Of a stretch of 64,000 bases of DNA, positions 11,401-26,833 are shown piece after piece (within the stretch, counting starts at the first letter, position 1; every line of letters begins with the position of its first letter). A program made the position numbers and the translations under genes. The stretch lies in assembly GCF_905475395.1 (NCBI RefSeq), contig NC_058339.1:92204520-92268519 (forward strand). Reading direction: 5' to 3'. Source of the DNA: Chrysoperla carnea. Taxonomy: Eukaryota; Arthropoda; Insecta; Neuroptera; Chrysopidae. Below the pieces are notes generated by a model. It saw only the letters and a list, made by a program, of their open reading frames with translations, was not told the origin of the DNA and searched no databases.

Positions 11401-14400
11401 GATTTTCGCCTGATAATATAATGATCTTTGTGCAAGGATACGAACCCATACCCTTTCAATAAAATAAATGAATACTATTAATGAGTTTTTAATTATTATT
11501 ATTTTCTAAGGGTAAGTGAAGGAAAGAAACAATCGTTTATTATATTATAATAATTCTCAGAAACATTTGTTTTACTCTTAATACAAACTTTCATCCATAT
11601 ATTCGCTCCATGCATGAGTTTTATTCAGATAGTTGCCATGGTAACAACGCATAACTTTATTAATATAATTGTATGGATTCACATACCAGTCAATGGATTT
11701 ACAATTCTAAAAAATTGAAATAAGTAATTATGTTAATTTACATTTTAAAATATTATTTATGCAATTTCGTCTCTTATTTTCACAATTTCAATACCTTCAA
11801 TATGACATTTACTATATCCTTTACATGTAAATATTTGAAAATTAAATCATATTTGAAATAAAACGCATGGTTTATTGTAAATTTTATAAGATAACAGCGC
11901 TGCGATCGATTTAACTGCCGTCTCCACCTACTGTGGTGCTCCCTGCTAATACTTAATCTATAATTAATGTTGTTATTGTTTTATCATTATAAATATAGGT
12001 ATTCTTAGATTTATTTACCTTCTGCACGAGATGAAGACATTCAACTACTAAATCCAGTAACACCACATTTTAGATTATATGTGTTTTGAACGCAATTAAC
12101 AGCTTTTATACAGTGTGCCCATAAATTATGGAAGAATTCGGATAACTTGACATATATACATTTATTTAATTATCCAGCATTTTTTACCCGGCTTGCTTAC
12201 CTTCACCGCTGGGATATGACAGAGATCCACTTTGAATTAAACACATCATGCCTTTTTATTTGATATTGGACTTGGGTATATTTGAAAATATTCCTTGTAG
12301 CTGGTTGCATATCGTGTTAAAATTTGAGTTTAATCGATTCAGAACTTTTTAAGATTTAGAAGCACACTCCCATCAATCCTTTTTCCACCCATTACAGCCC
12401 TTATTTGCATTAAAAAGTAAGCTATGTCTTTTCTCCGGGTCTAGACTACTTCTGTACCAAATTTCCTTTAAATCGGTATAGTAGTTTAGGCGTGATTTCG
12501 TAACATACTTACATATAGACAGACAGGCAGAGTTACTTTCGCATTTATATTATAAGTAAGGGTTGTAATTAGATAAACGATATAATCTTCGCCGTATATT
12601 CGGTTCAGAGGTTCAGAATAGAATTCGCAATAAGAACAGCACTTATAAATTATTGTAATATCTCTTGAGATAAATGTAAAACAAATATGTAAAACTTTTG
12701 CTTGTCTATCATTCAAGAATTGACTGACGTTGATGATATATGTTTGAAATAAATCTCTAAGGTAACATTAACGTATTAATGTGTCATTTTCTTATAATTT
12801 TCATCAAATATAAATATGTTACAACGAAAATTACGGGAAAGAGCTTTAAATTTTATCTATAGTCATTTTATTCGCACAATGCATGAGTTTTATTGGAGAC
12901 GATTCCACGGTAACGATACACTTCTTTATTAATATAATTGTATGGATTTTTACAATTTCTAATGCAACAAGTTTAATTGTTATTTTTCAATTATTTTAAT
13001 TTGACATTTACTATAGCATTTACATGTAAACAATTAAAAAATAGTTATAATCAATCCCCTTTAACACCAAAATTATCTGGAAGTGCTGGTGTCGATTTGA
13101 TTGTCCCTACCTTGACTACGTACCCAACGAATTGAAACTCGATTAGATTGAAATTCATAACATTATAATAGCTTAGAGCTTTTATACAATGTGTATATCA
13201 TTAATGTAATAATATTGCCTGTATTTTTAAATAATTATATTATTATATAAATTATGAAATCATTGTGTGAAAGCTCCATTGTTCCAAATTATTAATTATA
13301 AAGTAATTTTATCTCATGCAATTTCACATAAGCTGAATTACATGTTTATTTTAAATAATACAAAAAATTTTCTGTCGTTTTGTACCAAGCAAAGATTGTC
13401 GATCGGATCATATACTTTTTGTATGCATTTTTATCATGCTCGATTACGCTGAACTCCAAAACTACTCAACCGATTTCAATGAAATTTTATAGATGTGTTT
13501 TTTTTAGTCCAACCTATAGTATATAATAGTCTTTATCTCTGAAATATGAATTTATGTTAAGGTTGGTTTTTTTTTTTTTTGTTAAGAAAGGGTTTAAATC
13601 AATGCTAAGTTCTATAAATTTTCAATAGATGACGTCGACAGTTATAAAATTTCCAAGTAATCTTATTTTGATTTAACATACGTATTCAATAGATGGCACT
13701 ATGAGATAATTTGAACCGATGCCGAATACAAATTTACACAGGTATTTCTTGAGCAAGTATAAGAATGTAAATAACATATTCTTGAACTAACTTTATGAAA
13801 AGGAGTGAGTTCTTATAGACATGCAGTCTCTAGTGTTTCTTATCCGACATACAGAGAGTGAAGCTATATTTTCTATACTTATACGATAGTGTCTACACAT
13901 GTTTCACAAATTTTCTTCCAACAATATCATTCAACCAGAAAGGGATTTCTCTTTCACTTTGCTCTTTTAATGGGACCGATTTTGAAAATCTCGTGTTTTA
14001 CATATTTCGGATTGTTTCGCCTTGATTATCTCGTGAACCAGTTATACCATTAACATGTAACTGGGCTTATTCTATAAGTAATCGCGTATTTAAGACCTGA
14101 AAGAGTTTTCAGCAGAATTAGTTGAACCACATCATTTATCTATGGAAATAACGATCGTTCCAGTATAAGCTGCTGTACATGTTCGAAGAATAATCTATGA
14201 AGGCTAACAAGACCTTTTTTTAATGTTTTTTCCCTCTCTGGGAAGTTAGTCATGTGGACTTCAGGGGTCGCACTCACAAGACTTCAGTACCTACCACACC
14301 GACTATGTACGTCCAATTTATTTGTATACATATGATTTTAAGTATTTACTTCCAGGTTCTCTATATTTGGTAAAATAACGCAACAAAAATATTAACTATT

Positions 14401-17400
14401 ACGGTACTGTTGTTGTCTATAACAACATTTAATTATGTGTTTCTGTAGTCGAATCATTTCAACTTTGTTTTACTTACATTTACGATTTTTTTACGAACTT
14501 AATTTGCTCGAAAATTACAAGGAAAAGTTAATAATAGAAGTCATAGTGAATATAATTTTAAGTAGTCAGATCAATAACCTTCTGATCATTTATTTTTAAT
14601 ATCTTAAAGATCAATTTTGATGGTGAATTATATAACTTGACGATATAAGATGAAAAGCTAGAATTAAAATTTTTCGATATCTGGTTTAATTTTCAAAATA
14701 TTGAAAATTGAAAATAAGATAAAAATAATTTCAACCATAAATCTAACCTGCTCGTTCATCCCTTATATGGATGGAGAGACTAGGTCAATTGGGTCTTGGA
14801 TCCTTAGGACCCATCTTGTACACCGTCAGAGAAAAGTTTATGTAAAAAAAGACTCTTGTTTGAGAAATTTTGTTCATAAACCTGACTGTTTATCCGTGAG
14901 GTCGCGAATTCGATTAGAACATGATAGTATGTATTATATGAAAATATCAGTTATGTATGTGTGACCCCACAGTCGTGTTAGATTTACACAACTGTGGCTA
15001 CCTGAGAGTGACTATCTTCCTTTACTTACATGATGTAAAAAGCAAACGATTTCGTAATCAATACTGTCTGTACATGGTATTTCAACAATTAACTCAGACA
15101 ATTGTTTGTTTTTACTTAAAATTAGCTCACGAATAAATTTTATAATAGCTAAAACTGCCATAAACATAATAATTTACGTTAATACTTGAATAATTTTCTT
15201 ATGTGCAAATAATTTTGCAATGGACTTTTCATCGGTAATTTATTGCATTCGAATAAAAGATAATCCCGGTGAAAAAACTTCACTTGGATGTTTTTTAAAC
15301 AGGATAAACCTTAATTTTCGTTTGGGTTATTAGTACAGTAAAGGGATGTTTTCTTAAATCTGTTATTTTTGAAAGATTTTCTCGTAAAGAGTATTAGTAA
15401 CATTTTTGGTAATAAGAAAATAACTGAATTATACTTTGAGCTTAACATATAAATTTTTATAATGCATAAAATGTTTTTCATTATTAACAACTCAAATCTT
15501 TGTAATTCTAACAACAACAACAACAACAATAACATTAACAACAAAGACATGAGAGTAGCAAGCAGCAAACAGCAGATAGACAAAGTATTATATAAATATA
15601 AATAAATAAACAATTTTATTGTTATGTAGTTTAGTTACATTTAATGTGTGTTGTAGGTAATCTTTGTATCTACCTACCATACTGTGGATTACATACATAC
15701 AATTTTTAGTTCAGTCGACAGATAATTTCTGATAGAAGAAGTGAAATTTAAAAAATTTAAATTCCCTCGATAAATTTTTCGTGTACGGAATCCTAAACTC
15801 ACCCTTTAAACATATCTTTGAATACTCTCAATTAAATTACCTTATTTTCTTAAAGCCTTCTCCAAGCAGAACGGATTTTGAGGATCATCGTCAATTTTTT
15901 GCATTTTCCCGGGGAACCCAAAACTTGCGCTTCCCCATTAAATTACCTTTTTAAAGGAAACAAAAAAAACAAAATCGGTTCATCCGTTTTGGTGCTATGA
16001 TGCTACAGACAGACACACAGACACAGACAGACAGACATAGCGGTAAAAGTTATAACACCCCTTTTTGGGTCGGAAATTATGGCAGTATTTTGGACGTAAG
16101 ACTTTTAAGAATGTGTTTTTAAACGGATATTTCAAAATTCGAATTATTTTTGGAGATACAGTGTATTTTCTGGTAACGAAGTTCGAATTGACCACTTTGA
16201 ACTGCGAGTTTTTCCTTCTTCAAGATAATCCAACTGCTCGATTAGCACAAATAACTTTACAAGACATTACATATGAAGTAAACCATCTCTCTGAACCACA
16301 TCTCAAAGAGTCATTAACTTTCGATCTTTTTCCAACCCAATCACACTTTTTCGAACATGTCGACTGGCCTATATCTATCTATCTATCTATCAAGGAACAA
16401 AAAGTAATAGTTAAATACATAAACAGACTAATAAACCAACCAAGTTATACTACTAACTTATATAGACAATGGTATTTTACTGGTTATATCTGTGTATACT
16501 TACTTATAGTGTCTATTTTACTTGGGACAGGGCAGGGTTGTAGCTCAAAGACCAATTATCTTATAAAACAAGTTGAAAACAAACAATTGATTGAGTTAAT
16601 TGATGAAATTGATGTCAGTGCTTGCATTAATTTTAATAAATTTGTGAAAAATTCATATCGATTCTCTAAACAGTTTTGGTGAAATTAGCTATCAAAGTCA
16701 GTTTTTTTACCAAGAAAAGTTTTTCATTTTTAACCGACTTCAAACAAAAACGGAGGAGGTTATCAATTCGACTGTATTTTTTTTTTTAATGTTTGTTACC
16801 TCAGAACTTTTGACTGGGTGAACCGATTTTGATGATTCTTTATCTATTTGAAAGCTGGTGCTTCCCGTGTGGTCCCATTTTATTTTGGTCTAGTTCTGAC
16901 AACGGCATCCATGAGAAAACCATAAAAGTCGCATTAACTATGCACGAAAAGAGAACGAATAACTCAATATCAAGCCTTCCGATTTCGATGCTTCTTTTTT
17001 TAGTAACAAACTAGTTAGTATATTCACTAAAAATCACAAAATAAAAAAAACTTTTAACAAAACGAAAACTGACTTCAAAAGAAAAACTTTTCCAAAACAA
17101 ATTAATATGCATTAAAAAGTAAAAAAATAACGATTAAAATTATTGTTATTTTAAGTCGGTGTCAGCCAAGGAAACAACTCTGACAGAACAGTTTGCTACA
17201 TTAGTTTGGCTGACACCGACTCCAAAAGTAACAATAATTTTAACTACATTATATTATTAATCATTATTTTTTTACTACATACAGAGAATTGATTTGAAAT
17301 TTATACAGAAGGCGTTTTCATTAATTGACACACAGAATTTCAAAATTGTTTTGGTATCACTAATGTTTTGATATCGAAATCCTTTAAGTTCACCATTTCA

Positions 17401-20400
17401 GCTCGGCTCTATATCAGAGTAAAAATTTTTCATAAACTTTTGTTTCTTATATATTTTCACACGTTTAATTTTCTTCGGATATGAATTATTGCAAAGCATT
17501 TTATCTAAAGTTATATATATTTGTTGCAACAACCAACCACCAGACACAATCGTCAAAAATAAAATATAAAATATAGCAAGAAACATTTTATAAATTTTAG
17601 TATTGATTATATTGAGTTATGGCGTTGATGGATAATTGAATTTAAACCGTGACAATATTTTAAATGTAGTTTCTTTTCTAGCATTCAATGTTATATATTT
17701 TTTTTAAAGTCATATAAATGCTTTTAGAAAACTTTTTTTTTTTCATTTTCAACTCCGTATTCTTATTTGCCATTTATATATTGACAATGTTAAATGACTT
17801 TAAAGCCTTTGAAAAATTTCATATGTAAACACAAATTACAGAAAAAATGAACGAATGCTAAAGTTTTCGACGCTAGACTCATTTCTGGGAAAATCACAAT
17901 CGAAATTCAACTATTTTTTGATAGCAAAACATGTGTATATAAAATTAATCCATGGACACGTTATATACCATTTGGAGACCCAAAATTAGTTTGAAAAAGT
18001 TCGAGTATGGCGTATCAAACATTTGAATATACGATTTATAAGTTAAATGCGAAAACTTCAGCTCAAATTTATTAATTTAACACCGTAAGGGGTGTAAAAA
18101 TTTACCTGCCTTAGGGGCTTTTTTTTTTAATTTTTATAAATTGTACTTCTGTTATTCTATCAATAATAAACTATTGTAGTTAATTATGGCGAATATAATT
18201 TAGGAACAATAATAAAAAATTGATTGAAGTTCATTAAATAATAATACCTTTTTGGGGTTCTACTTACAGGTAAGTTAGTGAAATAAAAATCTTAACAATG
18301 TGTTCTTTGTGTACCTGTAACCCTGTAACCTGTAACCTGTAACATTATATATGGTATACATATTTTATTTAATATCGGTTACGTTAGATTCCCCCAAAGG
18401 TATTTCTTTGTTCAAATATTCAAATGTTCCTACATGTAGGTATTATACTCATATACTATTACCATAGTCTAGCTAACGAAGCAAAACACCTAGGGTTTCT
18501 TATTATTACACGTCAGAGCTTTAACGTATCCGGATGGAATGTGTTGTTTGGAATCCATTTTCGTAAATGAGCAGCATAAATCAATTGGGTCTTGATCATC
18601 ATGTAAACCTGTAGAGATAGGAACAAAAGTTAATGTTAAAAATGCTCTTTATAAAAAAATAAACAACTTTTGTTTTAAACATTTTTTCGTAAACGTCACT
18701 GATTTAACCGTGAGAGTTTGGACAACACTTTGGTGTCCATTTTCTCCAAAACTATAAAAGATACGGAGTTTGCAGATATCTTCAACTAGTAGTCTTGTTG
18801 AGTAGTAGTAACTTATAATAAATATGGTTTTCGAATGGGGAGCGGGGAGCTAAAAAGGTATTGAGTCCCGAAACACCTCCAAACAACACGTATTTCACCC
18901 GGTTTCATTAAAACTGTGACGTGTATAGGCATAGACAAATAATTATAATATAGATATGCCACTCCAACATGTTTTATCATATGAGCTCTAAAAAGTTTAC
19001 ACTCTATTCACTAGATGGCACTACAGTAGATAATTTTTAAATTATTATCTATGTGTATAGGTAATAAAAAATCCAAGCATTTGATTGTTTTCCGTACTTT
19101 ATTAGCTATACTATAGAGTTAGTATGAGACACATGTAACATTTACAGCATACAAAACCATTTTCATGATAGTCTATTTACAATAACTGCAAATTGAGTTT
19201 TGTAAACGAATATAAATTTGTGTATTGAACATGCTCTACAGTCAATATATCTATCCATTATTAATAATCATCGATACAATAATAAAATCAATTCGAAATA
19301 ACACAATACACCTTATTCAATTAACTGATATTATTTAATTAACAATAGTATTAAAATAATATGACATTATTTTCAATTACAAATAAATTATTCATATCTC
19401 TATACATAACTGGTTGATTTGTGCAACTTCACCTGCGTAAAACGAGGTGGGCGTGTAACTGCTGTCTTTATAAGTTAAAGGTTATATATTATTATGATAT
19501 GTATGAGCTATATTACTGTAAAGTTTCATTAAAATCCATTCAGTATTTTTCAAAATATATTATTATTATATTGAACTAGGTACAATCTGATATCAGAACA
19601 TGATGTCCCCCAACAAACTCTACAATTTTTGTTCAAGTTATTTTTTGATTGGTTAACTACAAAAATAGCTATTAGCCATTATTGATTAAAATGATTGGAA
19701 TTTGAATGTTTTTTTAATACAATACTTTACATTTTTTTATTGAGATACTTAAGATACTAAAAGCTAAAAGTACTGCAAGTTTTGGAACCATGCTAAAGTA
19801 TTTAGCATCAAAAAAAGTATTTTATACCATAATTTTTTCCATTCATGGTATACTTTTTCATGGAATCATCCGACTGAACATTATTACACCTTTACGTCAC
19901 GCACTCGGGTAAAAATAGAAGCTGATTCTGACCCTACGGACCTTAAAAATAAAAAATAAAGATATAGTTTTTGTCATTACGATGGTGACAATGTGTATAC
20001 AAAATTTGTATGTATGGATATCTTATATTTTATTACTCTAGCAAGTTATTTTCTGTCCTACCCTTATCTTTCTTATTCCTTTATCAAATTCCATGATTCA
20101 CTCTTCATTTTCAAGGTTTGACGAAAAATATACTCACAGTCTAAAAATGTACCACTTAGGAAAAAACACACTAGACAAATAATTTGAATGAAAATATGCT
20201 CCCCTAATACTCCAGACATATAATTACTAAATTTAATACATGTTCTCTTAATATTAATTCAAGAATTTTTGATATTTTGTTGTTTGTTTTGTTCTTAGCC
20301 ACGGGAACAGGGTAGCCACAGACTACAGTAACGACGGGAGCTTAATTCTTCACGGTTCGAACTAGTTTTACAGAATCATATAACCCAAATTGATCAAAGC

Positions 20401-23400
20401 ATTGTTATATATAACATGTTCTATAATATAGTCTATAAAGCAAGCACCTCTCTTTAATAGAGTACTTCTATAACAACAGTATATGTATGTATGTTTACAA
20501 AATGTCGAGTTAGTTATTGTATATGCAAATGCCTTTTTCTCAGTATATATTATTTTGAGTTCAAAAGAAAATTGACATCAAAAACAAAATGAAGTCCCAT
20601 TTATATGGAGAAAGGTAAAATATCTGTTTTACTTTTTCATATCAATAGCTCTGAATAATATCATATTTATACATACCTTCATGTTCAATACGACACAAAA
20701 GTTCTATTTAACAACAACTGACTGAATTAATTGTTGAAATAACCTGTCTAGAAAGTGTTGAATGCCAAAGCTTGCATTATTTTTTTTTTATAAATTAGAA
20801 CAGTTTAAAAAACCAACACAATTATGGCGACCTTTCGAAAATTTTTGAAAGTATTTTCTTGTTTTTTTTTTTCTTTTTTCGTGAATATTTCACAAGATTA
20901 CCAGTTGAAGCTACCTGAGAAATTTTCAACTGCCCATATTTTATAGTTTTGTTAAAAATGGACATCAAAGTTTTGTCCTAATTTGCGCTCCCACGAATAA
21001 ACAGTGATGTTTACAAAAAAATGTTTCAATCAAAAGTTGTTTATTTTTTATAAGTAACATTTTTTACATTTAAAATTTTGTTTTATATCTCTAATGGTTT
21101 ACAAGATGAGTCAATCCTACCCAGTTGACCTTTGTGGCTTATTTACGATACTTACTTTTAACGTCCTGAGCAACACTTTAAAAATTTCAACTTGATATCC
21201 ATCTTTTCTTTTGAGTTAACGTATCGAAGAATAGACGTAAACCATAATTTTGTTCGTATCATCAATATTTCTAAGCGTTACAAACTAGGGACTTAAATTA
21301 GTATACCTTGATATATCCTACTAATATAATGAATGTAAAAGTTTGTGATAATGTATGGATGTATGGATATTTGTTACTATTTTACCCAAAAACTACTGAA
21401 CGGATTTGGATGAAATCTGAAACACAGTTTATAAAGTGGATTAACACATAATAAACTTTTTATCCCGAAAGTTTGTTCCCGTGGGACAACTATTGCTGAC
21501 CTTTTTTGTTTATCTATGATATTTAATTTTTTTTTTTAGTGTATTGAATCGATAGATTGAGATGATAGTCGTATGAGTATTTCAACACCAAATTTTTATG
21601 TATTTTATTTTGTCAGTGTTATAATAAATTTTTCATATATAATACACTTTTGGTTGATGTTGCTATGTATGTATACATGTATAATGTGGATGGTTCTGGG
21701 GGTTGAATTCAATGTAATGTATTTTTTTTGTTGCTTGCTTCTATTTATGTATATAAATCAAAACATATAGAAAAGAAAAACTTTAATGATAATACAACAT
21801 AACTTTCCTGTTTTTGAAACATTCTTCTTTTTTTTTAAATTATAAACTAAAGTCAACAGTTTTTGAGCAATCAGCTAACGTACTTCACCACCAAGTCTGT
21901 CAGAAAACGGTGCACTGACGATTTATTATCTGCTAATTTACCTATTTCATCTTTTATAAACTAAATCAACATGCGTTCAACGAAAAGTAATTTTAAAAAA
22001 TTGTCTAACATTTTTATAATATCTTCAAGAAAAGAATTCCGAAAGTAAATTTAATAAAAGCACTTTTTCTTTTATCATGACATATCCTGTGTATAAAAAA
22101 GATAAAAAAAGCATGTTGATATATTTACCAATTTGTCTATTGTGTATGTAACGCCTCAGTCTCAAGAGGCTCTAGATAAATTTTTTATATATATAGTACA
22201 TCGACAAGTAGCTTATCACAGTGGCGTAGCAAGGGATGGGTCAGAGAGGGTGTATCATGCCCTTGGCGCTAGTCACAAATGGGCGCCAAATGCGAAAACA
22301 TATTTTAAGTTTAGTGTCTGTGTAATATAAGAAATGTCTAAATCAAACTGTAATAATATAATCATAATAGAAATGGCACATCTTTTCTACTGGCAGGGCT
22401 GATTCGACCTGTGTCTGTCAGCACTTCCTTATGGCATCTACGCTGTGTGGTTACATAAATTATATCTTTCTTGATTTGCCTGATAAAATATTATGTTAAA
22501 TATGATCTTGAAGCGATTGAACTAGCCGAAATTCGAGACAAGCTCTTTGAAGAGGCAATAGAAAACTGAAAAAGTGGATTCTTTTTGTGAAAAGAGGGAA
22601 ATGAATAAAACAATACGTGTAAGAAGACGCCGAAAAATGCCTGGAGAACTGGCTAGAGATGAATAATAGGTATTTTTCTGAACTAATTCTAGACGATCAT
22701 ACATTTCAAAATCTAGTCGACTACATTTTTGGTCTTAAATTTAAAGCCTAGCTTGAACCTATGACAACATATTTATTAATTTGCGAATATATTATACATA
22801 TCATATTATATAATGACAGGAGTCCCCTAAAAAGTTATTGTGTTCCGCACTCGAGTTAAGCTCCTTACGCCACTGAGCTTATGTTCAAATATTTCCACCC
22901 ACCCACGACAAAAAACTATTGTGTAAATAATAAATTACAAGCAAAAATGTTTCATACAGTTGAAAGTATTTTGTAAAGGAATTTTTTGTTTGTAAGTATT
23001 TCAAATTTTAAGAATATTGACAAATCAATTTGTTTTCCTCTAAGAATCAAATATGTATTGATGAAATATAGGTATTAGGTATTGTATAAAATATGTATTC
23101 ATGAAATATAAATTGATGGAATATTTTGTGAATACTATTGCACGAGGTTAGTGTATTATAAGACATTCGTAATTGGAAAATTCGATTAATAATATTCGAA
23201 TAATTTCTACGCATAATGCATAATAAAATTGAGTTGCAAAAACAAGAAAATGAGCTCACATTCTAATTGTGTTATGCGGGAATTCTCACTTTCTCAGTAT
23301 TAGTACAGTAAAATATGTTACAAAAATCAGCTAATAAAGAAAAATGAAAGAAACCGCTCGCATTTTGCTTAAATCTCATGGAATGTGTTTCTTAGGTGTC

Positions 23401-26400
23401 AAATATCATCAGTAACGCATGAGTTAATGAAGCAAATGTTTCTTTTCAATTCAAATGTTACATTTCACTTAAAAAATTAGTAGTTAGGCAACTTGTATGA
23501 CATAAATGTTAAGTGTTTGTCAAATAATCAAAAACTATTATGCATGCATAACGTATACGCAATTCAAGTTGCCTATTTATTAATTTTGTAAGTGAATTGA
23601 CAATTGAATTAACAATTTATTGTTTGAAATAGAATTTATGAAATAGAAACATTTGCAACATTAACTCATGCCTAACTAATGATTTTTCACATCTAAGAAA
23701 CACATTCCATGAGGTTTTAGTAAAATGCAAGCGGTTTCTTTTATTTTTCCTTTATTTGTAAAATCTTTCATTGTATTTTATGTTTAATGAATATAAATTT
23801 TATCAATTTTAAATTAATTATAATAATATATAAGTGGTTTGGATTCGATACTGGTGGCGTTGCTATGTAGCAGTTTTGACAACTAATTCGTACATCAATA
23901 ATGAAACATATGTTCCTAATGCATTTTATATAGAGTTAACGGACTTGTTTCTATAAGAATGTGATTGGAAGCAACAAAATAAAATTTATACGTACAAAAA
24001 AACTTTGTAAAGGATTTTTCTCAATTGAACTCGAAACCTATATTATCTTAAAACTTAACTACTTATCAGGATTAAATAAAATATAGGTATATATTGAATG
24101 TGTTATGAATTTCAATAAGTATTTTAAACTGCTGCATTGAATGAGAAATAGAAACCTATTTTAAACACTCCTGAATTCTCTTAGCTCAAATCCATATAAA
24201 ATTCATTTTATGTAAAATATATACGGTCTTGTTGTTAATAAAGGAACGTGTCTACACTCAAATCAATTTTATACAAAACAGTAATAGAGTCTCATATACA
24301 AAACAGTAATAGAGTCTCATCAAAACATCGCTAGGAAAAGACATTTTTATTCTAACATTATATAAAAGCACTAAATTATTGGAAAATGTTAGTTTTTTTC
24401 GTTATACATTTCTTTCAAATTCATTCCGAAGACACAGCCATAATAGTTTTAAAAAAACATAAACGAAAAAGTGCGTTCTTAGGTTTGTTCCAAGTCGAAT
24501 TGGCGATTGTTTTCCAAATCATCTCAGTTTGGAAATGGCTTTCTGGAAAAGGCAATTTAATGGACAGTGTTCTTAGATATGTGGGAGGTTTTTTAAATTT
24601 TGTAAATTTCACTTGTTATTCAATAACCCAATAACCAACAACAAAAGCATTTTGTGTGTTTCATTATGAAAATATTGAATCCACAAGTAACTCTCTCGAG
24701 TCCCATAAAGGAACAAACATAGGTACATACAACGATACACATAGACTACTAAAGACATGACCACTTCTTTACGTTGCGCAGTCGGGTAATAATAAAGTTT
24801 GGTTGTTGTTTTTGCTAAAATCTAAATATCCATTTCATTCACAACATAATACATTTGTATGTTTTACAAGTAAAGTATTGTAGTTTGTTGTTACGTGTTT
24901 TGTAGATAGATGTATTTTAAATTTAAATGATGTTCTCTGCACACATAGAATTAGTCGCGGAAACAAAGAACTAAAAACGGTCAAAGTTCGAAAAAAAAGA
25001 TGGATTTGAATACGGTTTTGTGCATTCGATTCGCTAGAAATAAAATGCAATTTAAATTAATCGTAAATATACTAAATTCACAATTCGGTTAAAAGTGATG
25101 AAAATGATTTTAAACTCGTTATGCGAGGGGTTTTTGTGGTCGCTGAACACGAATATCGTGACAGAATTGGTTTCCAAGGTACCTGCGGTGCCCAGGGTGA
25201 ACGGTATCGTAGTGGTCTTCTGGAGTTTTCGTGAAATTCGAAATCTAATCAGTCCAAATTCGTTACTCCAGAAGAAAATGGGGATTCCGTTCATCCTGGG
25301 CCCCAGGTACTTCGGAGATCCATTCTGTACGCGATATTCGTGTTCAGCGACCCCAAAAAAATCCCGATTTACGATCAATTTCTGAAGCTCCAACGAATCG
25401 AATCCACAAAACCACATTCTAGTCCGCCTTATTGTGCTGAAATTTTTCGAATTTCAGTTCTTCGTTTCCGTGATTAAATGATATTTTGATGTTCAGGTTT
25501 TCAATACCACAAAACCGCATTGATGTAAAGTATGTAATGTAGCAAGTTAGGTATGTTATGTAGCAAATGTCTAGGAAGGTATAAGTCTATGTGCATACTT
25601 TATCCAACTCATCCACCAGCCACACAGTTTGTGGGGGCATCTCTATAGAAATACTTACTCGTACAATGCTGTGTCAAAGACAACATTTAATTTTATCCAT
25701 TTCAATTTCAAATCGACAAATAGTCGACTGATCAAAAATTATACTTTATAATAAAATTTTGTAAGGAAACGTTTATTTCTAAGGTAGTCCGAATGTTTGA
25801 TCAAATACCAGTGAATGTTCATTTTTCTTTTTTACTTGTAGATGATAGTTTAAAGTCCCTTGATCACAATAAACACAGTTTTAAGGCTTCTTTCGGAGCC
25901 TTAAAGTTTTGAATTATTTCATTTTAAAATTGTAATTTTTAACACAGTACTTTATGGAGGAACTTACAATAATGTTAATTGTACAAAAATGAATCGGTGA
26001 ATGAGCTTCAAAAAAGTTTTTATCTTGAAGAAAATTTATCAAAGATTCCAAAAAGTAACTTAAAAAAACTTTGGTTTTTGACGCTTTTACGATACTTTTA
26101 TACCATTTTATTACATTTACGTCATACATTTACGTTCGAAAATGAGCAATATAAGTCAGTTGGATCTTGAGTGCGTGGGACTTTTTAAACTGTTAGAAGA
26201 TATAGAACAAAACAGTTTAGATGTAAAAAGTTCCTTATAGAAAAATAAACAACTTTGACTGTCATTGTCTACCCGTGAAGGTGCGGAATTGTGACAAACT
26301 TTGGTGTCCATTTTCTCCAAAACTATAAAAGATACAGTTAAAAATTTATATGGAAGATTCTCGTAAAAAAATATTATAGAAAATACTTTCGAAAATTTCG

Positions 26401-26801
26401 AAATCTTCGAAAATGAACTGGAACATTCAGTAAATAATCAAAAACACAGCATTGATAAATGTTAGGTGATCAAATACAACAGAGTTCTGTATAGATGTTA
26501 ACTATTACCTGTAAGTGTGTGTAATGTATGTATAAAGGTCATATCAGGGACTGACTAACTCATTCACTCACAGACTCATCATGATTTCTTCGATTCAAAC
26601 CTTTTCAACTGAAATAAAATAGACATATAGTGAAATAAAATAGTAAAAAATATGTGAAATAGTAAAAGACTTTTGTCATTCATAGAAATCTTAAGGTTGG
26701 AAATACATGCAAACATAGAATTGTCCAGCGAAGCGAGCAGGTAGCAGCTAGTACATACTACCACATAAATACTGAATGTTTGTTTAGTTGTTTAGTTTGT
26801 T

Positions 26802-26833
<32 letters not shown>

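Noticed and set aside
24386..24634. 82-codon frame beginning [10 protein letters not shown]
   Set aside because: Most of it overlaps a minus-strand K fragment; no transcript signal.
25052..25417. 121-codon minus-strand and 96-codon plus-strand frames
   Set aside because: Both are by-products of the H foldback; no protein family resemblance.
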